Positions 8,847-19,064 of a stretch of 64,000 bases of DNA are shown here, piece by piece (position 1 is the first letter of the stretch; each line of letters starts with the position of its first letter). The notes below the pieces were generated by a model, which did not search any database, had not been told where the DNA came from, and saw nothing but the letters and a program-made list of their open reading frames with translations. The stretch comes from Affinibrenneria salicis. Lineage in GTDB: Bacteria; Pseudomonadota; Gammaproteobacteria; Enterobacterales; Enterobacteriaceae. Location: NCBI RefSeq assembly GCF_008710095.1, contig NZ_VYKJ01000004.1:357785-421784 (forward strand). Reading direction: 5' to 3'. The translations under genes and the position numbers were made by a program.

Positions 8847-10505
8847 ATGACGGACGTTAATCGAACTGTACGAGAAACGGCTGCCCGTTGGCGCTTTTGG
8901 CGCGGACTTAGCGGCTGGGATTTTTATTTTTTGCTGAAGTTCGCCTTGCTGTGGTTTGGCTATCTGAATTTTCACGCACTGGCCAATCTGGTTTTTTTGG
9001 CCTTTCTGCTGTTCCCCATTGCGTCGCGCAAACTGCACCGTCTGCGCCATATCGTCGCGTTGCCCATCGGCCTGGGGTTGTTTTATCACGACACCTGGCT
9101 GCCGGGTCTGAGCAGCATTGTTCATCAGGGGGCGATGCTGACGGATTTCTCCGGCGCTTATCTGCTGGATTTAACCAACCGTTTTATCAACTGGACGATG
9201 ATCGGCTGCGCATTCGTTCTGCTGGTGGGCTACCTGTTTGTCTCTCAGTGGCTGCGCGTTAGCGTGCTGGTTACGCTGGCGCTGATCTGGATTAATCTGG
9301 TCAATATCGCCGGGCCGGCGGTGGCGCTGATCTCCAACCCGGCGGCGACGCCGCCGGTCGCGCTGAAAAACGAAACGACGCCGGCGCCAGTACCGAAACC
9401 CGGCGGACTGGACGACGCCGCCCCGCCCACCAACGCCAACCTCACGGACTGGCTTGAGCGCTTCCACACGCGGGAGAAGCTGCGCGCTACCGATTTTCCC
9501 GCGGCGCTGCCGGCCGATTCTCAGCCGTTTGACGTTCTGATCCTCAACATCTGTTCGCTCTCCTGGTCCGATATTGAGTCCGTTCAACTGCGCGACCACC
9601 CGCTGTGGAAGCGTTTCGATATTATTCTCGGCAACTACAACTCGGCCACCGGCTACAGCGGCCCGGCGGCGATCCGTCTGATGCGCGCCAGCTGCGGTCA
9701 GGCGGCGCACAGCGAGACCTACAAACCAGCGCCCGAACGCTGCTACCTGTTCGACAATCTGGCAAAACTGGGGTTCAGACAGCACCTGGTGCTTGATCAC
9801 CCGGGGGTATTCGGTAACTATCTGACTAATCTGCGTGAACTGGGGCGGGCGCAGGGACCGCTGATGTCTCAGGTCGGCATTGCGCCGGCGCTGACCTCAT
9901 TTGACGGCACGCCGGTATTCAGCGACGGACAACTTATGCAGCGCTGGCTGGATGAACGGCGGCAGAGCAATGAAGCGCGCAGCGCCACCTTTTACAATCT
10001 GATCCCATTGCATGACGGCACCCGTCCGCTGGGCAGCACCCGTTCGGCGCCGTATCAGCCGCGCGCGCAGCAGTTGTTTGATCAGCTGGATGCTTTCCTG
10101 ACCAATCTGCAGACTTCCGGCCGCCGGGTCATGGTGATTGTGGCGCCGGAGCATGGCGCGGCGCTGGTCGGCGACAAAATGCAGATGCCCGGTCTGCGCG
10201 ATATACCCAGCCCGTCGATTACCCATGTGCCGGTCGGCATCCTGTTTGTCGGCATGAAGGCGCCGCATCAGGCGCAGCCGCTGCGGGTGGATACGCCCAC
10301 CAGCCTGCTGGCGATCTCGGAACTGATCGCCCGGGTGGTGGACGGTCAGGTGTTCAACGCGCCGAACGTCAACATGTCGGTGCTGACGGATAACCTGCCG
10401 CAGACGCCGGCGGTTTCCGAAAATGATGACGCGGTGGTGATCCTGTATCAGGGGCAGCCCTGGATTCGCCTTAACGGCGGCGATTGGGTACGCTATCCGC
10501 AGTAG
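8847..10505 (+). CDS. bcsG: BcsG, cellulose phosphoethanolamine transferase
   Basis: 552 residues. About five N-terminal membrane helices (roughly residues 25-170) precede a periplasmic alkaline-phosphatase-like domain. The catalytic region LNICSLSWSD holds the family Cys and the Ser nucleophile, and PEHG near residue 434 holds the Glu/His zinc ligands. In E. coli BcsG transfers phosphoethanolamine from phosphatidylethanolamine to cellulose. It is transcribed divergently from bcsRQABC, but here it stands alone, without the usual bcsE and bcsF ahead of it. Confidence 0.93.
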   Translation: MTDVNRTVRETAARWRFWRGLSGWDFYFLLKFALLWFGYLNFHALANLVFLAFLLFPIASRKLHRLRHIVALPIGLGLFYHDTWLPGLSSIVHQGAMLTDFSGAYLLDLTNRFINWTMIGCAFVLLVGYLFVSQWLRVSVLVTLALIWINLVNIAGPAVALISNPAATPPVALKNETTPAPVPKPGGLDDAAPPTNANLTDWLERFHTREKLRATDFPAALPADSQPFDVLILNICSLSWSDIESVQLRDHPLWKRFDIILGNYNSATGYSGPAAIRLMRASCGQAAHSETYKPAPERCYLFDNLAKLGFRQHLVLDHPGVFGNYLTNLRELGRAQGPLMSQVGIAPALTSFDGTPVFSDGQLMQRWLDERRQSNEARSATFYNLIPLHDGTRPLGSTRSAPYQPRAQQLFDQLDAFLTNLQTSGRRVMVIVAPEHGAALVGDKMQMPGLRDIPSPSITHVPVGILFVGMKAPHQAQPLRVDTPTSLLAISELIARVVDGQVFNAPNVNMSVLTDNLPQTPAVSENDDAVVILYQGQPWIRLNGGDWVRYPQ

Positions 10506-10709
10506 GCAGGCGCGTCAGGCGGATCGATTTACGCTGAATCATCCGCGCGGCGGGATGGCGGCCGGCGCGGGGATGCGTCGCCGCCCGCCGGGATAATGAC
10601 GCGGCCGATGAGCGAATTGCCGGGAGCCGATTTGAACGCGGCTGGCAGCGTATTTGTCTGGACGGGCCGGAGCGTTCGCCTGAAGGGAACGAATATAGAG
10701 GGAACAGGA

Positions 10710-11780
10710 ATGTTAGTCAGGGTTAAAAGAATAAAACCGAACAAGTCGTTATACACCGCACATGTGCTTTTTTACTATGCCTCTATTTTTATCATCGTGC
10801 CGTTTAATTCTCGTCTGATGCCGTTTTTGATATACACGACGATGGGAATTATGATTTATATCATGGTCACGCCGGGCGCTATGCCGACTTTCTTCCGGCG
10901 AAAACCAGCGCGGAGTAATGAATGGAAAGTAAAGAGTAAAATCAGTTTAATGAGTCAGTATGCCTTGAGCATAAGATTGTCGCTGCTGGCATCACTGGTG
11001 TTTTTGATCTCTTGTGTTTTGTTCAGATTTTCATCCCGGCTGGGGATCACACCCTTCATTATGTGCGCCGTGGTATTCTGTGCCTTGATGTATATGGCCT
11101 TATGTTTTTATATTTCCAACTCTGAACGCGGCGATGGCGCGGTAAAAAATATATTCTGGACCTTCTTTAAAATCTCCTGGCTGGCCGTATCCGTTTATTG
11201 TTATGCGCTGGCAAGGGATTTTTTTATGGAAGTAATCGACATCCCCTATGAGCAGGTTATTTCAAAAGTGACGGTGTTGGGGTATTCAATCGTACTTTTT
11301 GTTATGTCCTATCTCGCTTTCGCCAGTTTTGCTATTCTGATCATTGTGTTTTTTGAAAACAAAAAAATAAATTTTGCTGAAAAAACAATACGCCTGGAAA
11401 ACTATAGCAGTGCGCCCATTCTGGTGCCTCTTTTTTGCGCCTGGTACATATTTTTTATCATTTATATGGTAAATGCGAGCAGCATTGCCAACTATGTGTT
11501 TAATGTCACCATTCCCCTGGATACGCGAACGGATTTTTTCTGCCATAATCGCTATATGATCATCGATGAACAGCCGAACGCGGTCTATATGACGGTGCCG
11601 CGGGATGGCTACCGTGCTTTCGTGCCCGTAAGAGGATCGTGGCAGACGTATCGGTTGACGTGCATTACCGACGCGCCGTACTACAGTTATCAGCCGGTGA
11701 AGTTGAAAAGTGATCTATATTTGCTGGCGAAAGTCGATAGTTTTAAGCTGGATATAGAAAACGCGCGGCGGAATAACTGA
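10710..11780 (+). CDS. Polytopic membrane protein of unknown function
   Basis: Start chosen at ATG 10710 (MLVRVKRIKPNK), preceded by AGGGAACAGGA; a longer frame from 10596 adds a GC-rich, non-membrane leader and looks wrong. About 356 residues with six to seven hydrophobic helices (for example SLLASLVFLISCVLF and APILVPLFCAWYIFFIIYMV). A soluble C-terminal segment of about 80 residues contains two Cys (FFCHNRY and LTCITDA) that could pair outside the cytoplasm. It is AT-richer than bcsG, 204 bases upstream. I do not recognise the family. Confidence 0.65.
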   Translation: MLVRVKRIKPNKSLYTAHVLFYYASIFIIVPFNSRLMPFLIYTTMGIMIYIMVTPGAMPTFFRRKPARSNEWKVKSKISLMSQYALSIRLSLLASLVFLISCVLFRFSSRLGITPFIMCAVVFCALMYMALCFYISNSERGDGAVKNIFWTFFKISWLAVSVYCYALARDFFMEVIDIPYEQVISKVTVLGYSIVLFVMSYLAFASFAILIIVFFENKKINFAEKTIRLENYSSAPILVPLFCAWYIFFIIYMVNASSIANYVFNVTIPLDTRTDFFCHNRYMIIDEQPNAVYMTVPRDGYRAFVPVRGSWQTYRLTCITDAPYYSYQPVKLKSDLYLLAKVDSFKLDIENARRNN

Positions 11781-11891
11781 TTGGTATTACTCTTCCCCGC
11801 TGCTGTTCCGGCCGCAGATCGGGGATAAAGCGGCCGACGCGGGACTAAAAGCGCGTATTTCGCGTTCATTCATCATGCAGACCCGTATTAT

Positions 11892-12812
11892 TCAGAGATA
11901 GCGATGGGTGAATTTTATCACCCCGGTTGTCCCCTGAAAGACCCTTGCCAGTAATGGCCCGGATACCAGATCGTTTGCCAGCAGAAACCAGATAGACCGG
12001 GCCTCTCTTAGCAAGATATAGGGTGCGATATCATAGAGCGAGCAGGTTTTTTCCGCGTTGCGATTATAGGTGTCGATAAAATAATTGATATTGCTTTGAG
12101 TTAGGGCGGACTCAGGATCCAGACCTATGATATTCCAGCTGATAATGCCGCAGTCATAAAAAGAACTGGCGATTCCACAACTTTCGAAGTCTATAAAATA
12201 TGCCTGCTTTCCCTCGATGAAGGCATTATTCGGCCGGGGGTCGCCATGGCAAAATGTCATGCAGTGGTCGTCTCTTATATTTTTTATGCAGGAAAGCAGA
12301 TAGCTATACTGGTTTTTATCTTTGTCGCCGATCAGCGGGTGATCGATGAGTGGCTCAAGATCTATTAATAGATCGCGAATAATAATAGGTTTGGCAAACG
12401 GCAGACCTGATGTGTTTCTATGTAATGCGGCCAGGGATGTCGCCAGTGCGGCTAAATCACCCTCTGTCATTTGGCATAGCCGGCCTTTGGCCTCTTCAAA
12501 TACCAGCGCCGGGCGGTGACTGTTCCGTGATGAAAAAACTGACGAAAATGCGCCATCGCGATTGAGCACCGCCTTGCTGGCGGATAAGCCCTGCGATTGC
12601 AATAGGGTAGATATTCTCCCTTCCGATTCCACAGACGCTTGCGTACGTTCTTGCTGAAAGATCTTTATATAAAATTTCTTGCTGTCAGGGCAGCAAACGA
12701 GCAATACAGTATTGACGCCGTTAACGACAATACTTACTTCGCTGGCGCGGATACCATAAATGTCGGTTAGCCATTGTCGTATCTGAATTTGGTACTGATT
12801 ATTCTGGACCAT
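11892..12812 (-). CDS. APH/choline-kinase-fold phosphotransferase
   Basis: 306 residues of the aminoglycoside-phosphotransferase/homoserine-kinase-like fold. The Brenner-type catalytic loop FCHGDPRPNN (about residue 190) and the metal-binding YFIDFESCG block are both present. An N-lobe Lys lies in KFYIKIFQQE. The family phosphorylates small hydroxyl- or amino-containing metabolites. The substrate cannot be read from the sequence, and a drug-resistance role is not implied. It stands alone, in the opposite orientation to its neighbours. Confidence 0.75.
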   Translation of the reverse strand: MVQNNQYQIQIRQWLTDIYGIRASEVSIVVNGVNTVLLVCCPDSKKFYIKIFQQERTQASVESEGRISTLLQSQGLSASKAVLNRDGAFSSVFSSRNSHRPALVFEEAKGRLCQMTEGDLAALATSLAALHRNTSGLPFAKPIIIRDLLIDLEPLIDHPLIGDKDKNQYSYLLSCIKNIRDDHCMTFCHGDPRPNNAFIEGKQAYFIDFESCGIASSFYDCGIISWNIIGLDPESALTQSNINYFIDTYNRNAEKTCSLYDIAPYILLREARSIWFLLANDLVSGPLLARVFQGTTGVIKFTHRYL

Positions 12813-12932
12813 AAAAAGCGCTTAACATGACTTTTAGCCGTAAGACCACCACGATAACACCTGATTTGTACCGTTTTAATGACAACGTAAAGTTTGCTGA
12901 CCGCCAAATCTGACCGCCGCAGCGCATCCCTC

Positions 12933-13063
12933 TATATTCTAAATCATTCGCGTTGCAGGAAGGCGGCAAGAGAGCGGATCCCGAATCGCTGACTCAAATT
13001 GGCTATTCGGGGGAGCGAGCGTAGCCAACGCACCGGCAACCTGCAGTATGTCGAGTATAGGGC
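12933..13063. repeat. Enterobacterial-type intergenic repeat (about 130 bp, imperfect palindrome)
   Basis: The left part GCGTTGCAGGAAGGCGGCAA and the right part GAGCGAGCGTAGCCAACGCA match, in reverse orientation, the unit at 27044-27166. It sits in the otherwise gene-free 12813-13666 interval. No protein-coding potential is apparent. I do not assign a family name. Confidence 0.6.
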
Positions 13064-13666
13064 TTATCGGCCGTCCTTATTTGAGCGCGGTTTCAATGAA
13101 TAGATCGATCAGCAGGCGCCGCTGTGTTTGTTACTGCGCATAACGCGGCGATGTATGCAGGCTGCGTTTGTGGGCCGCCTATACGTTCAGTACGCCGCAG
13201 CGCTTCTCTATCGAGGGCTGGCGCGGGGTGGTTTCCGGCTGAACCTGTTTTGTCTGTCATCCCGTCACTTCGCCTTAATCGAAGTCTGTCCAGCACGGGC
13301 AATGAATCATTGTTGTTTTGCATTCTGCGTTGGTTTTTTGGAATTTTTATTTCATAAATGTATTGTGATGACTATCACTGTTCTTTAAGCGGAAGATATT
13401 TATTAACTCTATATAATAAGTAAAAACAATAATATGACTTTAACGGGTAGTAATTTTTTAAAATTCGCGACGGTGTTTTAATCAATGTATACGGTTTTAA
13501 TTTTTTGATCTTCTTCTCAATGTGAACAATAAATTTTATTTTGTATTGAAGCGGGAACTTTTTGTTCCATACTCAGCCTGTGTCAGATGAGATTGATGTC
13601 GAGTGCGCGCAGCGCCATACGTTCGGCAGCGGGCACTGGCGAAACGGCCTGTGAACAGGGGGGAGA

Positions 13667-15604
13667 ATGAAAAGCATCCGACTGACGGTAGCCCAGGCAT
13701 TAGTGCGCTTCCTTGATAATCAATATGTCGAAATAGACGGTAAACAGATTAAGTTTGTTAAAGGCATATTCGCTATTTTTGGTCACGGTAACGTGTTGGG
13801 GGTGGGGCAGGCCCTTGAGGAGGACTGCGGGCAGCTCTCGGTATACCAGGGGCGTAATGAACAGGGGATGGCTCACGCCGCCATCGGTTATGCAAAACAG
13901 CTATTGCGTCATCAAATCATTGCCTGTACTTCCTCCGTCGGGCCCGGCGCCGCAAACATGATCACCGCCGCCGCAACGGCTACCGCTAATCGTATCCCGC
14001 TGCTTTTGCTGCCAGGCGACACTTATGCGACGCGTCAACCCGATCCGGTATTACAGCAAATAGAGCAAAGCCATGATCTCAGCATCAGCACTAATGATGC
14101 GTTTCGTCCCGTTAGTAAATACTGGGATCGGGTTAGCCGGCCCGAGCAGTTAATGACCGCCTGTATTAACGCGATGAGAGTGCTCACGGACCCCGCGGAA
14201 ACCGGGGCGGTAGTCTTGTGCCTGCCGCAGGACGTGCAGGGGGAGGCGTGGGATTATCCCGATTACTTTTTTGCCCGACGAGTGCACCGTATCGAGCGCC
14301 CGTTGCCGACGGAAGCCATGTTGAAGGATGCGCTGGCCGTACTGAAGAGCAAACAACAACCGCTTATTATCTGCGGCGGCGGGGTGAAGTACTCGCAGGC
14401 TGGGCTTGAATTGATCGAATTCGCAGAAAAATTCACTATCCCGATAGCCGAAACGCAGGCTGGTAAAGGCACCATCAGCTCCGCGCATCCCCTCAACGTC
14501 GGCGGTATCGGCGAGACCGGCTCGCTTAGCGCGAACGTGCTGGCCGCCGAGGCTGATTTGGTGATCGGGGTCGGAACGCGTTACACCGATTTCACGACAT
14601 CGTCGAAGTGGATTTTTAAAAAAAAGGGCGTTTCGTTTTTAAATATCAATATCAGCCGATTCGATGCCTTCAAACTGGACGGCGTTCAACTGGTGGGCGA
14701 CGCCAGAGCGACTCTGATTGATCTCCTCGAAAATCTGAACGCCGGCGTCTATACGGCCTGGCGCAACCGGATTAAAGATGCCCGGGCGCAGTATCTTGCG
14801 GAAGTAGAACGCGTATACAGCGTTGCGTATTCGGGAACCGACTTTATTCCAGAAATAAATGACCGTCTGGATCGTGAGCGGGTTTATGCGGAGTTCAAAC
14901 GCCTGACGAGTTCGTTATTGACCCAGACCCGCGTGATGGGCGTGCTCAATAAAACGCTGCCGCAAGAGGCGGTGGTGGTTGCCGCATCCGGTAGTTTGCC
15001 TGGCGATCTGCAGCGCGTCTGGCAAAGCCGGGGAGGCAACGATTATCATGTCGAATATGGCTATTCCTGCATGGGGTATGAAGTCAATGCCGCACTTGGC
15101 GTTAAGATGGCTCAGCCCGCGCGCGAGGTCTATGTCTTTGTCGGCGATGGCGCATTCATGATGTTGCATTCTGAGCTGATTACCTCTCTGCAGGAGGGAA
15201 AGAAAATCAATATTCTGCTGTTCGATAACATGGCTAATGGCTGTATCAACAATCTGCAGATAGGGCACGGGATGGACAGCTTCTATACCGAGTTCCGTTA
15301 CCATTTGGAAGACGGCAGCAGACAGGACGGCGGTCTTATCCCTGTTGATTTCGCTAAAATCGCTGAAGGGTATGGCTGTAAAAGCTATGCGGTGACCACG
15401 CTTGAGCAACTGCATGAGGCGCTGGCTGACGCCCGGCGGCAAAAACACTCAACATTGATAGATATTAAAATCTTGCCTAAGACCATGGTTCATAACTATT
15501 TCAGCTGGTGGCGGGTCGGCGGTGCGCAAGTCTCCCGTAGTGAAAGAATCAATACCGTAGCCAAAACGCTTGAGGCCAACATTAATAAAGCGCGTCAATA
15601 CTAA
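13667..15604 (+). CDS. iolD: IolD, 3D-(3,5/4)-trihydroxycyclohexane-1,2-dione acylhydrolase (ThDP-dependent)
   Basis: 645 residues, the usual IolD length. The N-terminal pyrimidine-binding domain has [13 protein letters not shown] with the ThDP-activating Glu. The C-terminal domain has [11 protein letters not shown] and FDNMANG, the GDG-N metal/diphosphate motif. IolD opens the ring of trihydroxycyclohexanedione to 5-deoxyglucuronate in myo-inositol breakdown. The ATG follows a strong AGGGGGGAGA site. iolA/mmsA lies 3.5 kb downstream, but iolB, iolC, iolE and iolG are not in the window. Confidence 0.9.
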   Translation: MKSIRLTVAQALVRFLDNQYVEIDGKQIKFVKGIFAIFGHGNVLGVGQALEEDCGQLSVYQGRNEQGMAHAAIGYAKQLLRHQIIACTSSVGPGAANMITAAATATANRIPLLLLPGDTYATRQPDPVLQQIEQSHDLSISTNDAFRPVSKYWDRVSRPEQLMTACINAMRVLTDPAETGAVVLCLPQDVQGEAWDYPDYFFARRVHRIERPLPTEAMLKDALAVLKSKQQPLIICGGGVKYSQAGLELIEFAEKFTIPIAETQAGKGTISSAHPLNVGGIGETGSLSANVLAAEADLVIGVGTRYTDFTTSSKWIFKKKGVSFLNINISRFDAFKLDGVQLVGDARATLIDLLENLNAGVYTAWRNRIKDARAQYLAEVERVYSVAYSGTDFIPEINDRLDRERVYAEFKRLTSSLLTQTRVMGVLNKTLPQEAVVVAASGSLPGDLQRVWQSRGGNDYHVEYGYSCMGYEVNAALGVKMAQPAREVYVFVGDGAFMMLHSELITSLQEGKKINILLFDNMANGCINNLQIGHGMDSFYTEFRYHLEDGSRQDGGLIPVDFAKIAEGYGCKSYAVTTLEQLHEALADARRQKHSTLIDIKILPKTMVHNYFSWWRVGGAQVSRSERINTVAKTLEANINKARQY

Positions 15605-15957
15605 ACGTTCGATGGGATAAAATGACGATGGGCGTGGTTTTTGACCCTGATGTCATCAACGATCCGCCGATTATTGATAGGGTTCGGCAGGTCTCCGGAC
15701 GGGAGACAATATATCGTGCCGTCCCCCCCTGGCGGCGTTATTTTATCCCCTGAATAATCCGGGCCGCAGGGCAAAGCATTCGCGTTTTAAACGACGTCAG
15801 CGCCGTTCTAATGCATCGTTTCAGGGATGAGGCCGATTAATTTCGATAATCTCACTCAGGTAAGTATTCGGGTGAGCGTCATACCTGCCGGGCGTCGATT
15901 TGAACACCGGCGGTAGCGGTCGCGCAGGGCTAAGTCGAATAGGGCTGTACTGTCGGC

Positions 15958-16123
15958 TAAATAGCTTCGCATAATAGCGCTACACAGGCCTCTGCTGGCT
16001 GAGTGACAGCGATGTCATGAATAAAATATAATTGACTGTTTTTATTTATTATTTTATTTATTTTGTCATTGGTCGCGCGTTGCGGCTCGTCAGAAGTGAA
16101 GCATTAATGTACGAAACAATTTA
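15958..16123. mobile_element. MITE-like element, long form (166 bp)
   Basis: Begins TAAATAGCTTCGCATAATAG and ends with the imperfect inverted copy closing in ATTTA. The interior is AT-rich. Nearly identical to the copy at 29168-29335. No coding capacity. One of nine copies in this window sharing these ends, filling most of the gap between iolD and the EamA gene. Confidence 0.85.
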
Positions 16124-16252
16124 GCGGCGCCCGGTCTGGAAGAAATTTTAGCTGATGGCTATGCTGGTGGTGATTAATTGGGGGCCAGAATAAGGCCGGT
16201 TTAATTTGTTTGTCGTTGAACATTCGGCAACGATTTCAGGGATGGCTGATAC

Positions 16253-17113
16253 ATGATGACGTCACAAAGAAAAGCGGATGTTTGCCTGGTGCTTACTACG
16301 TTGATTGCCGCCTGCGGCTGGATTTTTTCCCGGGAGGCGGTGGCCGGCATGCCGGTGATGGCATTTCTCGGTCTGCGTTTTCTGATCGCCAGCCTTACAC
16401 TGCTGATATTATGCCGACGTGGCGACCTTCCCCTGCTATTACGCTATTGGCCTGCCGTACTTATCAGCGGCGGATGGCTGGGATTTAATATGTTGTTGTG
16501 GATTTATGCGGTTGCGATTACTGCATCATTAGGGGAAGGCGCATTCATTATGAGTCTTTCTATGTTGTTTGTGCCGCTGGCGGCCTGGGGCATGTTGCGC
16601 ATTTCTCCTGCTCGTGCTTTCTGGTTTTCATTACCTTTGGCGGTGGCGGGGCTGGCGTTACTGACTTTACGTAATGGGTTAACCTGGGAGGTCAGCCAGC
16701 TATTGTTTTTAGCGGCGGCTATCGTTCAGGCTATTTATTTCTGTTATACCAGCCGCTACGCGCGGATGGTCCCTCCGTTACCCCTGGCTTCGGTGCAGCT
16801 GGGCTGTACCGGACTGGCGGCGATTCTGCTTTCGGTATTTATCGAGTCCTGGCCGCAGCAGGTGAATGGGGCTATCTGGGGATGGGTATTGGCCAGCGCG
16901 TTTATCGCTACGGGGTTGCGTTTCTGGTTGCAGTTAAAGGGGCAAAGCATGACCAGCGCGGCGAATGCCGCATTAATCATGATCCTTGAACCTTTATTCA
17001 CCGTGGTGGCCGCGGCAATATGGTATGGCGAACGTATGTCGGCACAACAAATCGTGGGTTGCCTTTTGATATTAACGGCGCTGTTTTATTATCGCTGGCG
17101 GATCAATAAATAA
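16253..17113 (+). CDS. EamA/DMT-family inner-membrane transporter
   Basis: 286 residues with ten predicted hydrophobic helices arranged as two EamA halves. The second half has the typical MILEPLFTVVAAAIWYGERMS motif near residue 243 (the E of LEP and the GE of YGERMS are conserved). Members export or import small metabolites such as amino acids; no substrate can be assigned. Starts ATG ATG at 16253/16256. It lies between MITE copies and downstream of iolD in the same direction, but 648 bases away. Confidence 0.8.
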   Translation: MMTSQRKADVCLVLTTLIAACGWIFSREAVAGMPVMAFLGLRFLIASLTLLILCRRGDLPLLLRYWPAVLISGGWLGFNMLLWIYAVAITASLGEGAFIMSLSMLFVPLAAWGMLRISPARAFWFSLPLAVAGLALLTLRNGLTWEVSQLLFLAAAIVQAIYFCYTSRYARMVPPLPLASVQLGCTGLAAILLSVFIESWPQQVNGAIWGWVLASAFIATGLRFWLQLKGQSMTSAANAALIMILEPLFTVVAAAIWYGERMSAQQIVGCLLILTALFYYRWRINK

Positions 17114-17182
17114 TCACTTTTCTGTGATCGGCGCGAAGTCTATTAAAAGCCTGGCCGTTATTTCACTATCGCTAGCGGATAA

Positions 17183-17282
17183 TAAATAGCTTCGCATAAT
17201 AGTGCCACATGCAGGACATGACATCCCACCAGTACTGGTTTCGCACGATGAGACGTGAAGCATCAATGTGTGAAGTTATTTA
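17183..17282. mobile_element. MITE-like element, short form (100 bp)
   Basis: Begins TAAATAGCTTCGCATAATAG and ends AAGTTATTTA. The central part (GACATCCCACCAGTACTGG) differs from the long form and matches the short copies at 27173, 29413 and 33719. Non-coding. Confidence 0.85.
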
Positions 17283-17374
17283 TACTCAAAATAATTCGGG
17301 CCGTAGCATAAGACATTGTCTTCCTGAGCAATGCGACGCGTTGGCTTTTTACGGCCGGGGGGACTTTATGCGTC

Positions 17375-17541
17375 TAAATAGCGTCACATAATAGCGCTAC
17401 ACCCGCCCTGCGGGTTAAGTGACAACGATGTTATGATCAAATTATAATCGCCTGTTTTTTTATAATTATTTTAATACGCTTATCATCAGTTACGCGCTGT
17501 GGCATGGTCAAAAGTGAAGCATCAATGCGCGAAGCTATTGA
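17375..17541. mobile_element. MITE-like element, long form (about 167 bp)
   Basis: Begins TAAATAGCGTCACATAATAG, slightly diverged, and ends CGCGAAGCTATT. The interior resembles the copies at 20780 and 25901 (GTGACAACGATGTTATGAT). It lies 92 bases after the short copy at 17183. Non-coding. Confidence 0.8.
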
Positions 17542-17687
17542 GTAAACAGAGCCGGAGTCGATCGGAATAGCGTCGTTCCGCAGAGTCGGTCTGCGCGATA
17601 TTCTGTTGATCGTTTTTTCGCCCGGCGCAGCCGGCGAGGGCGTTGTCTGACGTCTCGGACGTAGCGCCATCACGCCGTCAATCCAGT

Positions 17688-17729
17688 GAGTTAAATTTTT
17701 CATAAAAAATATTATGGAAAATTTAACTC
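17688..17729. promoter_or_regulatory. 18-bp inverted repeat with 6-base loop
   Basis: Arms 17688-17705 and 17712-17729 pair with a single mismatch (GAGTTAAATTTT against AAAATTTAACTC at the outer ends), around a loop AAAATA. It could be an operator or an RNA hairpin. A reading frame at 17437-17703 starts inside it but runs into the MITE and shows no recognisable protein. The rest of 17730-18224 is AT-rich and is the presumed former promoter/leader of the truncated adhE. Confidence 0.5.
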
Positions 17730-18224
17730 TCCTTTGTTTTTTTCTATTTCGCCGCTGTCCTGTTTGTATGGCGCTCGTTACCTGTTTTTTCGCCGTTTCT
17801 TATTTATAACGCGGCATCCTGTTTTTATCGCACAGATCTCATTTATACCGGTGTGGCAGGCAGGGTTATATTTTAATTTTTAATACGTTTCACTGTTTTT
17901 TTTGCTGTGGGTTAGTGTTCGCAACTCATGATGCTTAAACATAATGTTATCTAATTGATGGTGATTGTGTTGCGTACATTTTTTGTTATTGGATTAAATT
18001 TGTTGTATTTGATCCGCTTCTCAAAATGAATTTATTTTTTTATGTATCATGAAAATGAAATATAAATTTCGCATTTAGCGTTTTTATGCTTTCCAGTCGG
18101 GGGATTACAGGACAGATAACGCTTTTAACTAAAAATTGCCGGGTGAAGCCTGTGGCAAGGCTGGCGGCCATTTGTTCAGGATGGGATTTTACTTAAAAGA
18201 TTTCAATCTATTAAGGAGAATACT

Positions 18225-18734
18225 ATGTCTATCGTCAAGAATCCCGCTGAACTGGACTCGTTGGTTGACCGCGTGCGCACCGGGCAGCAGCAATATGCCG
18301 CTTTCAGCCAGGCGCAAGTCGACAACCTATTTCGCGCCGCCGGGCTTGCGGTGTCGGATGCGAGAATCCCGCTGGCCAACGGCATGGCGATGGAGGAATC
18401 GGGTATGGGCATCGTCGAGGATAAAGTGATTAAGCATCATTTTGCTTCTGAGCATATCTACAATGCCTGCAAGGATGAGAAGCGCTGCGGCATTTTCTCG
18501 GAAAATGAGGCCGTTGGAACGCTGACGATGGCCGATCCGGTTGGCCCGATTTGTGGGATTGCGCCGGCCACCAATCCGATATCTGCGGCTATCTTCAAGT
18601 CGCTGAGCAGTCTTAAAACGCGTAACGGCATTATTTTCTCTTCTCGTCCGAGAGCTAAAAACGCGATCAACAAAGCGGCCGAAATTGTTTTACGCACAGC
18701 GGTGGGCGTCGGCGCGCGTAATGCTGTTAGTTAA
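18225..18734 (+). pseudogene. adhE: Truncated adhE (bifunctional acetaldehyde-CoA/alcohol dehydrogenase), N-terminal fragment
   Basis: The first about 160 residues match the AdhE N-terminus closely (DARIPLANGMAMEESGMGIV, EDKVIKHHFASEHIYNACKD, SLKTRNGIIFSSRPRAKNA). Full-length AdhE is about 890 residues. Translation ends at TAA after ARNAVS, before the catalytic Cys of the aldehyde dehydrogenase domain, and the whole iron-dependent alcohol dehydrogenase half is missing. A good AAGGAGAA site and ATG remain. No remainder of adhE is seen downstream to 19064, so this is a deletion, not a simple frameshift. Enzyme function is certainly lost. Confidence 0.88.
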
Positions 18735-19064
18735 AAGAATGAAGACCGCGTGTATCCAGAACAATACGCCGACGTTTCAGGAGGGAGCCGGCGATTTATT
18801 ACGGCCGCGCTTACGTCGAATCCGGCGTCGGTAATGAAAAAATTAACGTTTCAATATTCAAAATATATACCGTCAGGTTCCGCCGTTAATAAAGGAGATG
18901 ATGAAAATGAAAAGATCGTTCCGCAGATAATTAACTGATGGTTAACACGATGACTAACCTGCCTTATTCGTTATTTAATGGTGAGGTCGGTTACGCATGT
19001 CGGTTCTTTTTGATTGTTAAGAGAGAGAAAAGATATTTTAAAAACTGTTTAATGGAGAAAGAGT
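18735..19064. other. Gene-free interval between adhE fragment and iolA
   Basis: No gene recognised. The last 60 bases contain the AT-rich leader and the GGAGAAAGAGT ribosome site of iolA. The rest may be scar sequence from the adhE deletion, but no match to known elements was seen by eye. Confidence 0.4.

Noticed and set aside
13093..13388. Short frames on both strands near 13.1-13.4 kb
   Set aside because: No domain, no ribosome site, and they overlap each other; beside an intergenic repeat.
15691..15707. Small hairpin after iolD as terminator
   Set aside because: Six-base stem without a T-run; too weak to call.
17437..17703. 88-codon minus-strand frame starting MKNLTHWIDG
   Set aside because: The start resembles an aldehyde dehydrogenase N-terminus only faintly; the frame runs into a MITE and has no close RBS.
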